A program made the position numbers and the translations under genes. From Arhodomonas sp052060015 (GTDB taxonomy: Bacteria > Pseudomonadota > Gammaproteobacteria > Nitrococcales > Nitrococcaceae): a DNA stretch of 64,000 bases. The DNA lies in the NCBI RefSeq assembly GCF_052060015.1, contig NZ_JBPODZ010000011.1:1-64000 (forward strand), read 5' to 3'. Of this stretch, positions 52,554 through 62,848 are shown one piece after another; positions within the stretch are counted from its first letter, which is position 1, and each line of letters begins with the position of its first letter. The notes beneath the pieces were generated by a model that saw only the letters and a program-made list of their open reading frames with translations, searched no databases and was not told the origin of the DNA.

Positions 52554-54406
52554 CAGCCCGCCGCCCCCGTGCCCCACGCGCGCTCCAGGCGGCCGATGAA
52601 GGCCTCCGGGCCGAGGAACCCCACCACCCGGTGCTCACGGCGCTCCTCGCCATCGGCATCAAAGAGCATCACCGCCGGCGGCAGGAATACGTCGTAGGCC
52701 TGAAGCAGACGCTTGTCCGCCGCGCTCATCTCGGTGACATCCACCCGCAACAGCTCGGCGCCGGCAAGGCGCTCGCGCACCGTGGCGTCGGCAAAGGTCT
52801 CCTCATCGAGCTTGACGCAATACACGCACCAATCGGCATAGACATCCACCAGCGCCGGACGGCCCGACGCCTGCGCCCCCGCCAGGGCCTCGCGCAGCCC
52901 GGAGAGGTCATCCACCTCGCGGAACTCGCCCACCACGCCGGTGGGTTCGGGGGCGGGCCCGCCGGCCACGGTGAGCGAACTAAGCGGGCGCCAGACATCA
53001 CCGCCCCCGGCCGAGGCGCCCACCAGCGCCACCGCCCCCCAGATGAACAGCGCCATGCCCCCGGCCTTGCGCAGCCGCCGCGCCGGCGGCGCGCCGGGCC
53101 CTAGGCGATCGAGCCCCCCGAGGAAGACACCGCAGCCGAGCAGTAACGCACCCCAAAGGGCGAGGGTCACCGCACCGTCAAGGAGGCGCTCGAGCAGGTA
53201 GATGGCCACGCCCAGGAAGAGCACGCCCACCACGGCCCGCACCGCCGTCATCCACGGCCCGGCACGGGGCAACCAGCGGCCGGCGGCGGTACCGATGGCC
53301 AGCAACGGCACCCCCATCCCGTTGGCAAGGACGAACAGCGCCAACCCCCCGAGCCAGGCGTCACCGGTGGTGCTGATGAAGGCCAGGGCGACGATGAGCG
53401 CCGGCCCGGAGCAGGCGCCGACGATGAGCGCCGAGAGCATGCCCATGACCGCTGCGCCGGCGAAGGTGCCACCATGCTGGCGGTGGGAGAGCGCCGCCAG
53501 CCGCGTCTGCCAGGCACTCGGCAGCTGCAGCTGGAATACCCCGAGCATGGCCAGGGCCATCACCACCAGCAGCGCCGCAAAGCCGCCGAGCACCCATGGC
53601 CCCTGGAGGTCGGCCTGGATCGCGGAACCGGTGAGCCCGGCGGCTACACCAGCGGCCGCGTAGGTGACCGCCGTGGCCTCCACATAGACCAGCGACAACC
53701 AGAACGCCCGGGCGCCGGTGCGATGGCGATCACCGGCAATGAGCCCGGAGAGGATGGGCACCATGGGATAGAGGCAGGCGGTGAAGGCCAGCAACAGCCC
53801 GGCCACGAAGAAACCGCCGAGGATAGGCACCAGCCGGCCGCTGGCCAGCGCGCCGTCCAGGGCGGCGGAGCCGCCGGAGACCCAACCCCCCCCGCCGCTG
53901 GCGCCCGCCGCCGGGGCGGCGCCATCGACGCCGGCCACCGCCACCTCCACCGTTTCCGGCGGGTAGCAGACACCGGCCTCGGCGCAACCCTGGTAGTCGG
54001 CCACCAGGGTGAACGGCCCGCCCTCGTCCACATAGATGGACATGGACACCGGCTCCCGGAAGACCGCCACTTCGCCAAAATACGGATCTTCGTCGATCTC
54101 GCCGGGCGGGGACTCGATGCGGCGGACCACCTCGCCCCCCGCGCCGCGGAAGTCGATCTTGTCGCGGTAGAGGTAGTAGCCCTCCTGGACGTCCCAGCGG
54201 GCCACCAACCGATCCTCGGCGACGCGCTCAACGGTGAGCGGGAAGGCCTGCTCCGGCGGCAGCAGATCCTCCTGGCCGCCGACGAGCCCGGACAGCGCAC
54301 CGGACTGCCCCTGGGCCCCCACGGCGGCGGCGAGGAGCAACAGCAGGCAGCCCAGGGCCAGGACGGGCGGCGAGAACAAGCGGCGATGCGCGGTGCGATG
54401 CGGCAT
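52553..54406 (-). CDS. dsbD: thiol:disulfide interchange protein DsbD
   Basis: DsbD moves electrons from cytoplasmic thioredoxin to periplasmic thiol proteins. The 617-residue product has a signal peptide, an N-terminal immunoglobulin-like domain with its cysteine pair (QGCAEAGVCYPPE), eight membrane helices with the central cysteines in FTACLYPMVP and GACSGPALIV, and a C-terminal thioredoxin domain with CVYC (YADWCVYCVKLDEETF). All three cysteine pairs are present. It lies between cutA and the tlpA-like gene, a conserved order. Confidence 0.95.
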   Translation of the reverse strand: MPHRTAHRRLFSPPVLALGCLLLLLAAAVGAQGQSGALSGLVGGQEDLLPPEQAFPLTVERVAEDRLVARWDVQEGYYLYRDKIDFRGAGGEVVRRIESPPGEIDEDPYFGEVAVFREPVSMSIYVDEGGPFTLVADYQGCAEAGVCYPPETVEVAVAGVDGAAPAAGASGGGGWVSGGSAALDGALASGRLVPILGGFFVAGLLLAFTACLYPMVPILSGLIAGDRHRTGARAFWLSLVYVEATAVTYAAAGVAAGLTGSAIQADLQGPWVLGGFAALLVVMALAMLGVFQLQLPSAWQTRLAALSHRQHGGTFAGAAVMGMLSALIVGACSGPALIVALAFISTTGDAWLGGLALFVLANGMGVPLLAIGTAAGRWLPRAGPWMTAVRAVVGVLFLGVAIYLLERLLDGAVTLALWGALLLGCGVFLGGLDRLGPGAPPARRLRKAGGMALFIWGAVALVGASAGGGDVWRPLSSLTVAGGPAPEPTGVVGEFREVDDLSGLREALAGAQASGRPALVDVYADWCVYCVKLDEETFADATVRERLAGAELLRVDVTEMSAADKRLLQAYDVFLPPAVMLFDADGEERREHRVVGFLGPEAFIGRLERAWGTGAAG

Positions 54407-54446
54407 GGGGTAGCACGGATCTCCGTTGCGCGTGGGCCCGAAGGCC

Positions 54447-54773
54447 TCAACCGGTCGAGGTCTCCTCGGTGACCCATTGCAGGTAGCCGGCGAGGCCCGC
54501 GGCTATGGGGACCGCGATGATCTCGGGAAGTTCATCGGGGTGCGCAGCGCGGACCGCCTCTTCCAGTCGTGGAAAGACCTCGCGGGTGGTCTTGGCGAGC
54601 AGCAACAGCTCGCTGTCGCGCTGGATCTCCCCATCCCAGTGATACACCGAGGTCATCCCCGGCACGATGTTGACGCAGGCCGCGTGACGGCCGGCGACCA
54701 GCGTTTCGGCGATGCGGTCGGCGGCCTCCCGATCCGGGCAGGTCACCAGCGCCACCAGGTGATCGTCCGCCAT
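54447..54773 (-). CDS. cutA: CutA family divalent cation tolerance protein
   Basis: This 108-residue, trimer-forming cytoplasmic protein shows VTCPDREAADRIAETLV, AACVNIVPGMTSVYHWDGEI and the LLLLAKTT strand, then HPDELPEIIAVPI, all conserved in CutA. It is named for copper tolerance, though its true role is unsettled. The ATG at 54773 is preferred because AAGGAGGTG lies just upstream. It is divergent from groESL and heads the cutA-dsbD-tlpA cluster. Confidence 0.93.
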   Translation of the reverse strand: MADDHLVALVTCPDREAADRIAETLVAGRHAACVNIVPGMTSVYHWDGEIQRDSELLLLAKTTREVFPRLEEAVRAAHPDELPEIIAVPIAAGLAGYLQWVTEETSTG

Positions 54774-54831
54774 GATGCACCTCCTTAGCCTGGACAAACT
54801 GCAATTGTACCACCGCACCCCTCGCCAACTA

Positions 54832-54859
54832 TTGACTGCTGCGGTGATGTGACTATCAT
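54832..54859 (+). promoter_or_regulatory. groESL promoter
   Basis: TTGACT (54832-54837) and TATCAT (54854-54859) are spaced by 16 bases. The transcription start would fall inside the CIRCE operator that begins at 54859, as expected for an HrcA-repressed heat-shock promoter. Confidence 0.75.
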
Positions 54860-54885
54860 TAGCACTCACCTGAGGCGAGTGCTAA
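54859..54885 (+). promoter_or_regulatory. CIRCE operator (HrcA site)
   Basis: TTAGCACTC, a 9-base spacer, then GAGTGCTAA forms a perfect CIRCE element. HrcA binds this site and represses groESL at normal temperature. It lies 67 bases before the groES ATG. The hrcA gene is not in this window. Confidence 0.97.
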
Positions 54886-54952
54886 CAAACGGCCTCGCCG
54901 GGCACAACCTACTCCAATGTTCCAGTGAACACGGCTTTAAGGAGACGTCCCG

Positions 54953-55243
54953 ATGAATCTGCGTCCGCTTCATGATCGCGTAGTGGTCAAGCGCCAGGAG
55001 GAAGAGCGTACCTCCCCCGGCGGCATCGTTATCCCCGACACCGCCGCGGAGAAGCCGATCCGGGGCGAGATCGTCGCCGTGGGCAACGGCAAGCGCCTGG
55101 ACAACGGCGAGGTCCGCCCGCTCGACGTCAAGGTCGGCGACAAGGTGCTGTTCGGCAAGTTCGCGGGCACCGAGGTAAAGCTCGGCGATGAGGATGTCCT
55201 CGTGATGCGCGAGGACGACGTCATGGCCGTGATCGAGGACTGA
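54953..55243 (+). CDS. groES: co-chaperonin GroES
   Basis: GroES (96 residues) caps the GroEL chamber during protein folding. The start NLRPLHDRVVVKRQEEE, the mobile loop ERTSPGGIVIPDTA and the end VLVMREDDVMAVIED are standard. AAGGAG precedes the ATG. It is controlled by HrcA through the upstream CIRCE, and co-transcribed with groEL 55 bases downstream. Confidence 0.98.
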   Translation: MNLRPLHDRVVVKRQEEERTSPGGIVIPDTAAEKPIRGEIVAVGNGKRLDNGEVRPLDVKVGDKVLFGKFAGTEVKLGDEDVLVMREDDVMAVIED

Positions 55244-55298
55244 GCCGCCCGCCGGCAGCAACCATCCACCGAACACCGAATACAGAGGTAGAGAGCAA

Positions 55299-56945
<1,647 letters not shown>

Positions 56946-56973
56946 GCCCTGCCGGCCTCCGCGCCGTGACAGA

Positions 56974-57000
56974 AAGCCCCGCCCCGTGCGGGGCTTTTTT
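56974..57000 (+). terminator. intrinsic terminator of groESL
   Basis: AAGCCCCGC and GCGGGGCTT form a 9-pair stem around a 5-base loop, followed by a run of T to 57000. It is placed directly after groEL and before the endonuclease V gene. Confidence 0.95.
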
Positions 57001-57026
57001 GTGTCCGCCATGGCAAACTGGCGGCC

Positions 57027-57707
57027 ATGGCCGAGCTGCCAAGACATCGCTGGGACCTGACCCCGGCCGAGGCCCGGGCGCTGCAGTGCCGGCTCGCCGG
57101 CCGGGTGCGGCTGGAGCCGGGGCCGCGGCGGGTGCGGACCATCGCCGGGGTGGATACGGGCTTCGAGGACGGCGGCGCCACCGCCAGGGCGGCGGCGGTA
57201 CTGCTGGACTGGCCGGACCTGAACGTCATCGCCGACCACATCGCCCGCACCCCGACCCCCATGCCCTACGTACCGGGGTTGCTGTCCTTCCGGGAACTGC
57301 CCGCGGTGCTCGCCGCCCTGGAGGGACTGGACACTGCCCCCGACCTGGTGCTCTGCGACGGTCAGGGCATCGCCCATCCGCGGCGCCTGGGCATCGCCGC
57401 CCACCTCGGAGTGCTAACGGACCTCATCACCATTGGGGTGGGCAAGAGCCGTCTGACCGGCAAGTACACCGAGCCGGGCCCGCACCGCGGCGATGCCTCA
57501 CCACTACTGGCCGACGGGGAGCGCGTGGGCACGGTGCTGCGGACTCGCGACCGCGTCCGAGCGCTGTTCGTCTCGCCGGGTCACCGCATCGACCACGCGG
57601 GCGCAGAGGAATGGGTCCTCGCCTGCTGCCGGGGTTATCGCCTCCCGGAACCCATCCGTCAGGCGGACCACCGGGCCTCCCGGCGGGGTCGGTTCAGAGC
57701 AGGCTGA
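57027..57707 (+). CDS. nfi: endonuclease V (deoxyinosine 3'-endonuclease)
   Basis: Nfi nicks DNA one base past deoxyinosine to start repair of deaminated adenine. The 226-residue product has TIAGVDTGFED with the first metal aspartate, the YVPGLLSFRELPAVLAAL wedge region, LVLCDGQGIAHPRRLG with the second aspartate, and GVGKSRLTGKY. All belong to the family. The 3' end overlaps the convergent response regulator gene by 14 bases. Confidence 0.94.
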   Translation: MAELPRHRWDLTPAEARALQCRLAGRVRLEPGPRRVRTIAGVDTGFEDGGATARAAAVLLDWPDLNVIADHIARTPTPMPYVPGLLSFRELPAVLAALEGLDTAPDLVLCDGQGIAHPRRLGIAAHLGVLTDLITIGVGKSRLTGKYTEPGPHRGDASPLLADGERVGTVLRTRDRVRALFVSPGHRIDHAGAEEWVLACCRGYRLPEPIRQADHRASRRGRFRAG

Positions 57708-58836
57708 GGGCGGCCACCGCGACGAGGCCGAGGGCGGTCGCCACCGCCACACCCACGACCATGCGCCGCAAGGCGGCGGACTCCCGGGACACCCGCTCCG
57801 CGATCAGGTTCTCCACGGCATCGCCTTGGCCAGCGGCACGCCCGTCAACGGCCTCGACGGCCTGCTCGTGGGCGATGCGCGAGGCCTCGTCCAGGAGCTC
57901 GCGCCGCAGCGTATCGCGCAGGGAACCGCTCACGCGCTCCTCCACCATGGGGGCGAGCCGCCCGGCAAGGCGGTCGCTCAATGTGGAGAGCAGCTCCTCG
58001 TCCTCAAGCCGCGTATCCACCGCCTGCTCGATGCGCCCGAGCGCCTCCGCGCTGGCCCGCTCGGCGACCCGTGGCACGGCCTCGTCCACCACCCGATCGG
58101 CGGCCTCGCGGCTGACCTCGCCAGCCAGGGCTGCCGTATCCGGAACCTCCGGGGCCTCCCCGGGGCCGGGTCCAGGCGCCTCCTCGAGGGCAGTGACACG
58201 GGCCTGCACCGGCTCCAGGGCCGCCTCCACCGCCGCTCGGATACGCGCCTCGGGCTCCTCGCCCAGGACCGCGGTAACGGCATCCCGCGCCGCGCGCTCC
58301 GACTCCGCGGCCACCAGCCGCCGCAGGGCCTCCTCCTCCATCGGGGCGGGTTGCGCCGGCGCGGCAGCCTGCGGGCCGAGGGTCGCGGTGCCCGACGCCA
58401 CGTCGGCCTCCGTGGCAAACGCTTCGGCGGGGATCTCCGCCGCTCCGGCCTCGGCCCGATACGCCTGGACGGATTCCAGTACGCGCTCGAGGCCGTCCTC
58501 GCCGCTGGGCTTGATCAGGAAATCGACCACACCCAGGGACTTCGCCCGGGAACGGTCGTCGTCGCTGTCCTGGGAGGTGTACATGACCACCGGCACGTCG
58601 CCGGCACCGGGGTACTCATGGAGCTGGCGCGTCGCCTCGAAGCCGTCCATGTCCGGCATCATATAATCCATGAAGACCACGTCGGGGACGCGGTCACGGA
58701 TATAGGCAAGCGCCTCGCCGCCGGTGGCCGCCTCATCGACATCAATCTCGTGCCGGCGTAGCAACCGAGTAAGCGCGACCCGCGCCAGGCGCGAGTCATC
58801 CACCACCAGGGCGGTTCCGATTGATTGTTCGCTCAT
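57694..58836 (-). CDS. response regulator with long Ala/Glu-rich region and C-terminal membrane anchor
   Basis: The 380-residue product has an N-terminal receiver domain (about residues 8-125). D57 is the phosphorylation site (VVFMDYMMPDMDG), D13/D14 the acidic pocket, T88 and K109 (IKP) the switch residues. A long, charged, mostly helical region follows (about 140-355), rich in Ala, Glu, Arg and Val with repeated E-A-A and R-V-x-E patterns. One C-terminal helix (MVVGVAVATALGLVAVAALSLL) ends the protein. There is no DNA-binding or enzymatic output domain. It is therefore a predicted tail-anchored receiver, possibly a membrane scaffold. No histidine kinase is adjacent. Confidence 0.78.
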   Translation of the reverse strand: MSEQSIGTALVVDDSRLARVALTRLLRRHEIDVDEAATGGEALAYIRDRVPDVVFMDYMMPDMDGFEATRQLHEYPGAGDVPVVMYTSQDSDDDRSRAKSLGVVDFLIKPSGEDGLERVLESVQAYRAEAGAAEIPAEAFATEADVASGTATLGPQAAAPAQPAPMEEEALRRLVAAESERAARDAVTAVLGEEPEARIRAAVEAALEPVQARVTALEEAPGPGPGEAPEVPDTAALAGEVSREAADRVVDEAVPRVAERASAEALGRIEQAVDTRLEDEELLSTLSDRLAGRLAPMVEERVSGSLRDTLRRELLDEASRIAHEQAVEAVDGRAAGQGDAVENLIAERVSRESAALRRMVVGVAVATALGLVAVAALSLL

Positions 58837-58927
58837 TCTCTCCCCCCACGTCCCCGGACAGCGCTATTAGTAGCAAAGCCGGGAGGCAGGGGGCCAGCCC
58901 CGCGCCCCTCACAGGGGAACAGTGTCG

Positions 58928-59332
58928 CTATTCGGCACCCTCGCAGTGGTCGAGCTGACCGCGGAGCCAGAGCCGGCTCTCGTTGTTGCCATTGAGTGCG
59001 GCACGGTAGAACCAGCGGACCGCCATCTGCTCGTCGCGAGCCACCCCGCGGCCCTCAGCAAACATCACTCCGAGGTTGTGCTGAGCGGCGACACAGCCCT
59101 GGTCCGCCGCCGCCTGGAACCAGCCCGCCGCGAGCCCATCGTCGCGCTCCACGCCCTGACCCGTGGCATAGAGGAAGGCCAGGGCATGCTGGGCCTCGGA
59201 GAGCCCACGCAGTGCAGCCCGGCGGTAGAGCCGGGCCGCCTCGCTCAAGTCCACCCCCGTGGAGTCACCCATCTCCAGGCGACGACCGGCCAGATAATCG
59301 TTCCAGGCCTTGTCTCGATCTGCAGCCATCAT
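58928..59332 (-). CDS. Sel1-repeat protein
   Basis: The 134-residue product has about three Sel1-like (TPR-related) repeats. Examples are SEAARLYRRAALRGLSEAQH, LAFLYATGQGVERDDGLAAG and QHNLGVMFAEGRGVARDEQM. There is no signal peptide, so it is probably cytoplasmic and mediates protein contacts. It lies 91 bases upstream of the response regulator gene on the same strand start side; a functional link is possible but unproven. Two adjacent ATGs (59332 and 59329) are possible starts. Confidence 0.8.
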   Translation of the reverse strand: MMAADRDKAWNDYLAGRRLEMGDSTGVDLSEAARLYRRAALRGLSEAQHALAFLYATGQGVERDDGLAAGWFQAAADQGCVAAQHNLGVMFAEGRGVARDEQMAVRWFYRAALNGNNESRLWLRGQLDHCEGAE

Positions 59333-59597
59333 TGTTCGACCCTATTATCCAATTCCTTCTGGTAGTTTCCCCATGCACTTTTGATGCCACCATTAGGACC
59401 GCCCTCGCAGCGAGTCAAAATATTGGAAATTCAGTGACATACAGGAACTCCGTTCCCTGGGGAAGGATCCGGCGGCGGCGCAACGATGACACCGCCGGTC
59501 AACAGGATAGCCGGAAGGTGACCGGATGTGACAGGCCGCCTTGCCGGAATACGGCGTATCACCGAACATGCCCCGCAGCGACGGACCAGGAGACCCG

Positions 59598-60974
59598 ATG
59601 GCTGCAGACCGGAACACCAGCCCGTGGCGAGAGGCAATCCGCCTCTACACCGACCGCCCGGTAATCATCATGCTGTTCCTCGGCTTCTCCGCCGGGCTGC
59701 CGTTCATGCTGGTGTTCGCGACCCTGAGCGCATGGTTGCGCGAGGCCGAAGTGACCCGAACCGCCATCGGCTTCTTCAGCTGGGTGGGGATCACGTATTC
59801 CATCAAGATCCTGTGGGCGCCCATCGTCGACCGCCTGGGCCTGCCGCTGCTGACACGGCGACTCGGCCAACGCCGCGGCTGGATGCTCGCGGGACAGATC
59901 GGCATCGCCGCGGGCCTTGCCGGGATGAGCCTGTTGCAACCTTCCGAGGCGCTGACGGCGGTGGCGCTGCTGGCGCTGCTGGTGGCCTTCTCCTCCGCCA
60001 CCCAGGACATCGCCATAGACGCCTTCCGCATCGAGTCCGCCCCCGTGCACCAGCAGGGCGCGATGGCGGCCACCTACCAGCTCGGCTATCGGGTGGCCAT
60101 CCTGGTCTCCTACGCCGGGGCGCTGTACCTGGCCTCGGGCGTCGGCTGGCCCGCCACCTATCTGATCATGGCCGCGCTCACCGGCGTCGGCATGCTGGCG
60201 GTGGCGGCGAGCGCCGAGCCGGAGCGACGGACGGCGGCCTTCGCGCCCAGCCGCGAGGAGGTGGCAGTGGCCGATTTCGGCCACCGCCATCGCCGCTTGC
60301 CGCCGGTGCTCGCCCACCTGGCCACCGGCTTCGCCGGCGCGGTACTCGCCCCCATCGGCGACTTCCTGCGCCGCTTCGGTCCGGCGGCCATCGGCATCCT
60401 GGCGCTCGTGGGGGCCTTTCGCATCACCGACCTGGCCATGGCCAGCATGGCCAACCCGCTGTACATCGACCTGGGCTACAGCAAGGCGCAGATCGGCACC
60501 GTGAGCGGCATCTACGGCACCGTGATGACGATGATCGGCGCCTTCGCCGGAGGCTTCGCCGTAAGCCGGTACGGCCTGCTCCGGGCGCTGCTCGCCGGTG
60601 CCGTGCTCGCCGCGGCCACCAATCTGCTGTTCGCCTGGCTAGCGAGCACCGGCGGCGGGGTGTGGGCCCTCACCTCGGTGATCAGCGCTGAGAATCTGGC
60701 CAGCGGCCTGGCCGGCTCCGCCTTCATCGCCTGGCTGTCGAGCCTGACCACCGAGCGCTACACGGCCACCCAGTATGCGCTGTTCAGCTCGCTGATGACC
60801 CTTCCCGGGAAGTTCCTCAGCGGCTTCGGTGGCATCCTGGTGGATGCCCAGGGCTACGCAACGTTCTTCCTGGTCACCGCCGCCCTGGGCATGCCCGCGG
60901 TGGTGTTGATCCTGTGGCTGATGTACCGCGACCCCCGACCCGCCGCCACGGCGGCGGCCACCGCCGAAGAATGA
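59598..60974 (+). CDS. ampG: AmpG-like muropeptide MFS transporter
   Basis: AmpG-type permeases bring anhydro-muropeptides from the periplasm into the cytoplasm for peptidoglycan recycling. The 458-residue product has about 12-14 helices. AmpG hallmarks are LGFSAGLPFMLVFATLSAWL, WVGITYSIKILWAPIVDR, SSATQDIAIDAFRIE and the late TERYTATQYALFSSLMTLPG. The ATG at 59598 is chosen because AGGAG precedes it by 6 bases; longer in-frame sequence to 59541 lacks features. About 265 bases upstream (59333-59597) contain no gene I can identify. Confidence 0.88.
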   Translation: MAADRNTSPWREAIRLYTDRPVIIMLFLGFSAGLPFMLVFATLSAWLREAEVTRTAIGFFSWVGITYSIKILWAPIVDRLGLPLLTRRLGQRRGWMLAGQIGIAAGLAGMSLLQPSEALTAVALLALLVAFSSATQDIAIDAFRIESAPVHQQGAMAATYQLGYRVAILVSYAGALYLASGVGWPATYLIMAALTGVGMLAVAASAEPERRTAAFAPSREEVAVADFGHRHRRLPPVLAHLATGFAGAVLAPIGDFLRRFGPAAIGILALVGAFRITDLAMASMANPLYIDLGYSKAQIGTVSGIYGTVMTMIGAFAGGFAVSRYGLLRALLAGAVLAAATNLLFAWLASTGGGVWALTSVISAENLASGLAGSAFIAWLSSLTTERYTATQYALFSSLMTLPGKFLSGFGGILVDAQGYATFFLVTAALGMPAVVLILWLMYRDPRPAATAAATAEE

Positions 60975-61378
60975 GCAAGGAAACAGCGACCATGGAAAAC
61001 GAATCCGGGACCCTCATCCGCCGCCTCGCCACCCCGCTCGCCGAGGGCAACTTCTGGCTCAAGCTCGTGGGCGTGCTGCTCATCGTCAACGGTGTGCTTA
61101 CCGCCCTGACCATCGTCGGCCTGCTGATCGCCTGGTTGCCCATCTGGATGGGGGTACTCCTTTTCCAGGCCTCCGGGGCCATCTCCCAGGCGAGGGACCA
61201 GGGCGACGAGACGGCGATGATCCGCGGCCAGCAGCGGCTGCGTACGTTCTTCACCATAAGCGGAGTGCTGACGCTCATCATCCTGGTGATCTGGCTCGTC
61301 GGGATGGTGTTCGGGATCGGCGGGATGATGTTCGGCCCCGGAATGGGTCCGGGCGGGGGACCGCACGGTGGTTGGTAG
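60971..61378 (+). CDS. DUF5362-like small membrane protein
   Basis: The 135-residue product has three helices: FWLKLVGVLLIVNGVLTALT and the adjoining IVGLLIAWLPIWMGVLLF, then FFTISGVLTLIILVIWLVGMVF. A Gly/Met/Pro-rich tail (GGMMFGPGMGPGGG) ends it. The layout matches DUF5362 proteins of unknown function. The ATG at 60971 overlaps the AmpG-like gene's stop (ATGA). A second ATG at 60992, with AAGGA upstream, is an alternative start and would remove 7 residues. Confidence 0.7.
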   Translation: MSKETATMENESGTLIRRLATPLAEGNFWLKLVGVLLIVNGVLTALTIVGLLIAWLPIWMGVLLFQASGAISQARDQGDETAMIRGQQRLRTFFTISGVLTLIILVIWLVGMVFGIGGMMFGPGMGPGGGPHGGW

Positions 61379-61553
61379 GGATTGAAATCCGCTCGGACGG
61401 GCCCGATCTCCGCGCCATGGTGCCGTGTACACCGGCATTGAGCCCGGCTATGCCGACGATGCGGAGCATAAATTTCCGTGACGGGGCCCAGTCCCTTATC
61501 GTCCTACAGGGTCGGGTATCCCCCTTCGAATCCTTAGGTAGAGGCGCGTGACC

Positions 61554-62549
61554 ATGAGCGACGCGAAACACTGCAAGCTGCTGATCCTGGGCTCCGGTCC
61601 CGCCGGTTACACCGCGGCGGTGTATGCCGCCCGGGCGAATCTGGAGCCGGTGCTGGTCACCGGCATGGAGATGGGCGGGCAGCTGACCACCACCACCGAT
61701 GTGGACAACTGGCCCGGCGATGTCGAGGGCCTGCAGGGCCCGCAGCTGATGGAGCGCATGCAGGCCCATGCCGAGCGCTTCGGCACGGAGATCGTCTTCG
61801 ACCACATCAACGAGGTCGATTTCCGCGAGCGTCCCTTCCGGCTGACCGGCGACACGGGCGCCTACACCGCCGACGCGGTGATCATCGCCACCGGCGCCAC
61901 CGCCAAGTACCTCGGCCTGGAATCCGAGGAGCGCTTCATGGGCAAGGGCGTGTCCGCCTGCGCCACCTGCGACGGGTTCTTCTACAAGAACCAGGACGTG
62001 GCGGTGATCGGCGGCGGTAACACCGCCATGGAGGAGGCGCTGTATCTCTCCAACATCGCACGCAAGGTCACCATCGTCCACCGCCGAGACCGCTTCCGCG
62101 GCGAGAAGATCCTCCAGGACCAGGTCTTCAAGAAGGCGCGGGAGGGCAACATCGAAATCCGCTGGAACGCCACCCTCGACGAGGTGCTCGGCGATCAGTC
62201 CGGCGTGACCGGCGTGCGCTTGAAGAGCACCGAGGACGGCTCCACCAGCGAGCTAGCGGTGACCGGGGTGTTCATCGCCATTGGCCACAAGCCCAACACC
62301 GAGCTCTTCCAGGGTCAGCTGGACATGGCTGGCGGCTATATCCGGGTCAACAGCGGCCTCGAGGGCAACGCCATGGCCACCAGCGTCCCCGGCGTGTTCG
62401 CCGCCGGCGATGTCATGGACCATGTCTATCGCCAGGCGGTGACCTCCGCCGGCACCGGCTGCATGGCCGCGCTGGATGCGGAGAAGTACCTGGACGCCCT
62501 GGAGCTCAAGGCGGACACCACGGCCAGCAAGTCGGAGGCACCGGCATGA
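61554..62549 (+). CDS. trxB: thioredoxin reductase
   Basis: TrxB uses NADPH to reduce thioredoxin. The 331-residue flavoprotein has the FAD motif LILGSGPAGYTAAVYAARA, the redox pair C136/C139 (SACATCDGFF), the NADPH motif VIGGGNTAMEEALYL and the closing GVFAAGDVMDHVYRQAVT. The ATG at 61554 is favoured over the GTG at 61548 because GAGG (61541-61544) is better spaced to it. It overlaps the glutaredoxin gene by 4 bases. Confidence 0.97.
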   Translation: MSDAKHCKLLILGSGPAGYTAAVYAARANLEPVLVTGMEMGGQLTTTTDVDNWPGDVEGLQGPQLMERMQAHAERFGTEIVFDHINEVDFRERPFRLTGDTGAYTADAVIIATGATAKYLGLESEERFMGKGVSACATCDGFFYKNQDVAVIGGGNTAMEEALYLSNIARKVTIVHRRDRFRGEKILQDQVFKKAREGNIEIRWNATLDEVLGDQSGVTGVRLKSTEDGSTSELAVTGVFIAIGHKPNTELFQGQLDMAGGYIRVNSGLEGNAMATSVPGVFAAGDVMDHVYRQAVTSAGTGCMAALDAEKYLDALELKADTTASKSEAPA

Positions 62550-62842
62550 GCGCGGAGAACACCATCCACGCCGAAGACCTTGCCCTCTACCATCACGAGC
62601 TCTGCGGATTCTGCCTGCGGGTCCGTGCGGTGCTCGAACGCCTGGGGGTATCGGTGGAGATGCGCGACATCCGCCGTCACCCGGAATACCGCCAGGAGCT
62701 CATCGACGGCGGCGGCCAGGCGATGGTGCCGTGCCTGCGCATCCACAACGAGGACGGCGACGACACCTGGCTCTACGAGTCCGCGGACATCGTCGCCTAC
62801 CTCATCCGTCGCTTTGGCGAGGCGGAGCAGCACCGAGCCTGA
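62546..62842 (+). CDS. glutaredoxin
   Basis: The 98-residue thioredoxin-fold protein has a CGFC active site (C20, C23 in HHELCGFCLRVRAVL), the cis-proline segment AMVPCLRI and the C-terminal YESADIVAYLIRRF typical of glutaredoxins of the GST-N type. The ATGA overlap with trxB implies coupled translation. It might be reduced by glutathione or, given the gene pair, directly by TrxB. Confidence 0.9.
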   Translation: MSAENTIHAEDLALYHHELCGFCLRVRAVLERLGVSVEMRDIRRHPEYRQELIDGGGQAMVPCLRIHNEDGDDTWLYESADIVAYLIRRFGEAEQHRA

Positions 62843-62848
62843 GCCGGG

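Noticed and set aside
59333..59597. Gap before the AmpG-like gene examined for a tRNA or small RNA
   Set aside because: No cloverleaf, terminator or open frame was recognised; a short GGAAC/GTTCC repeat near 59444 is too small to interpret.
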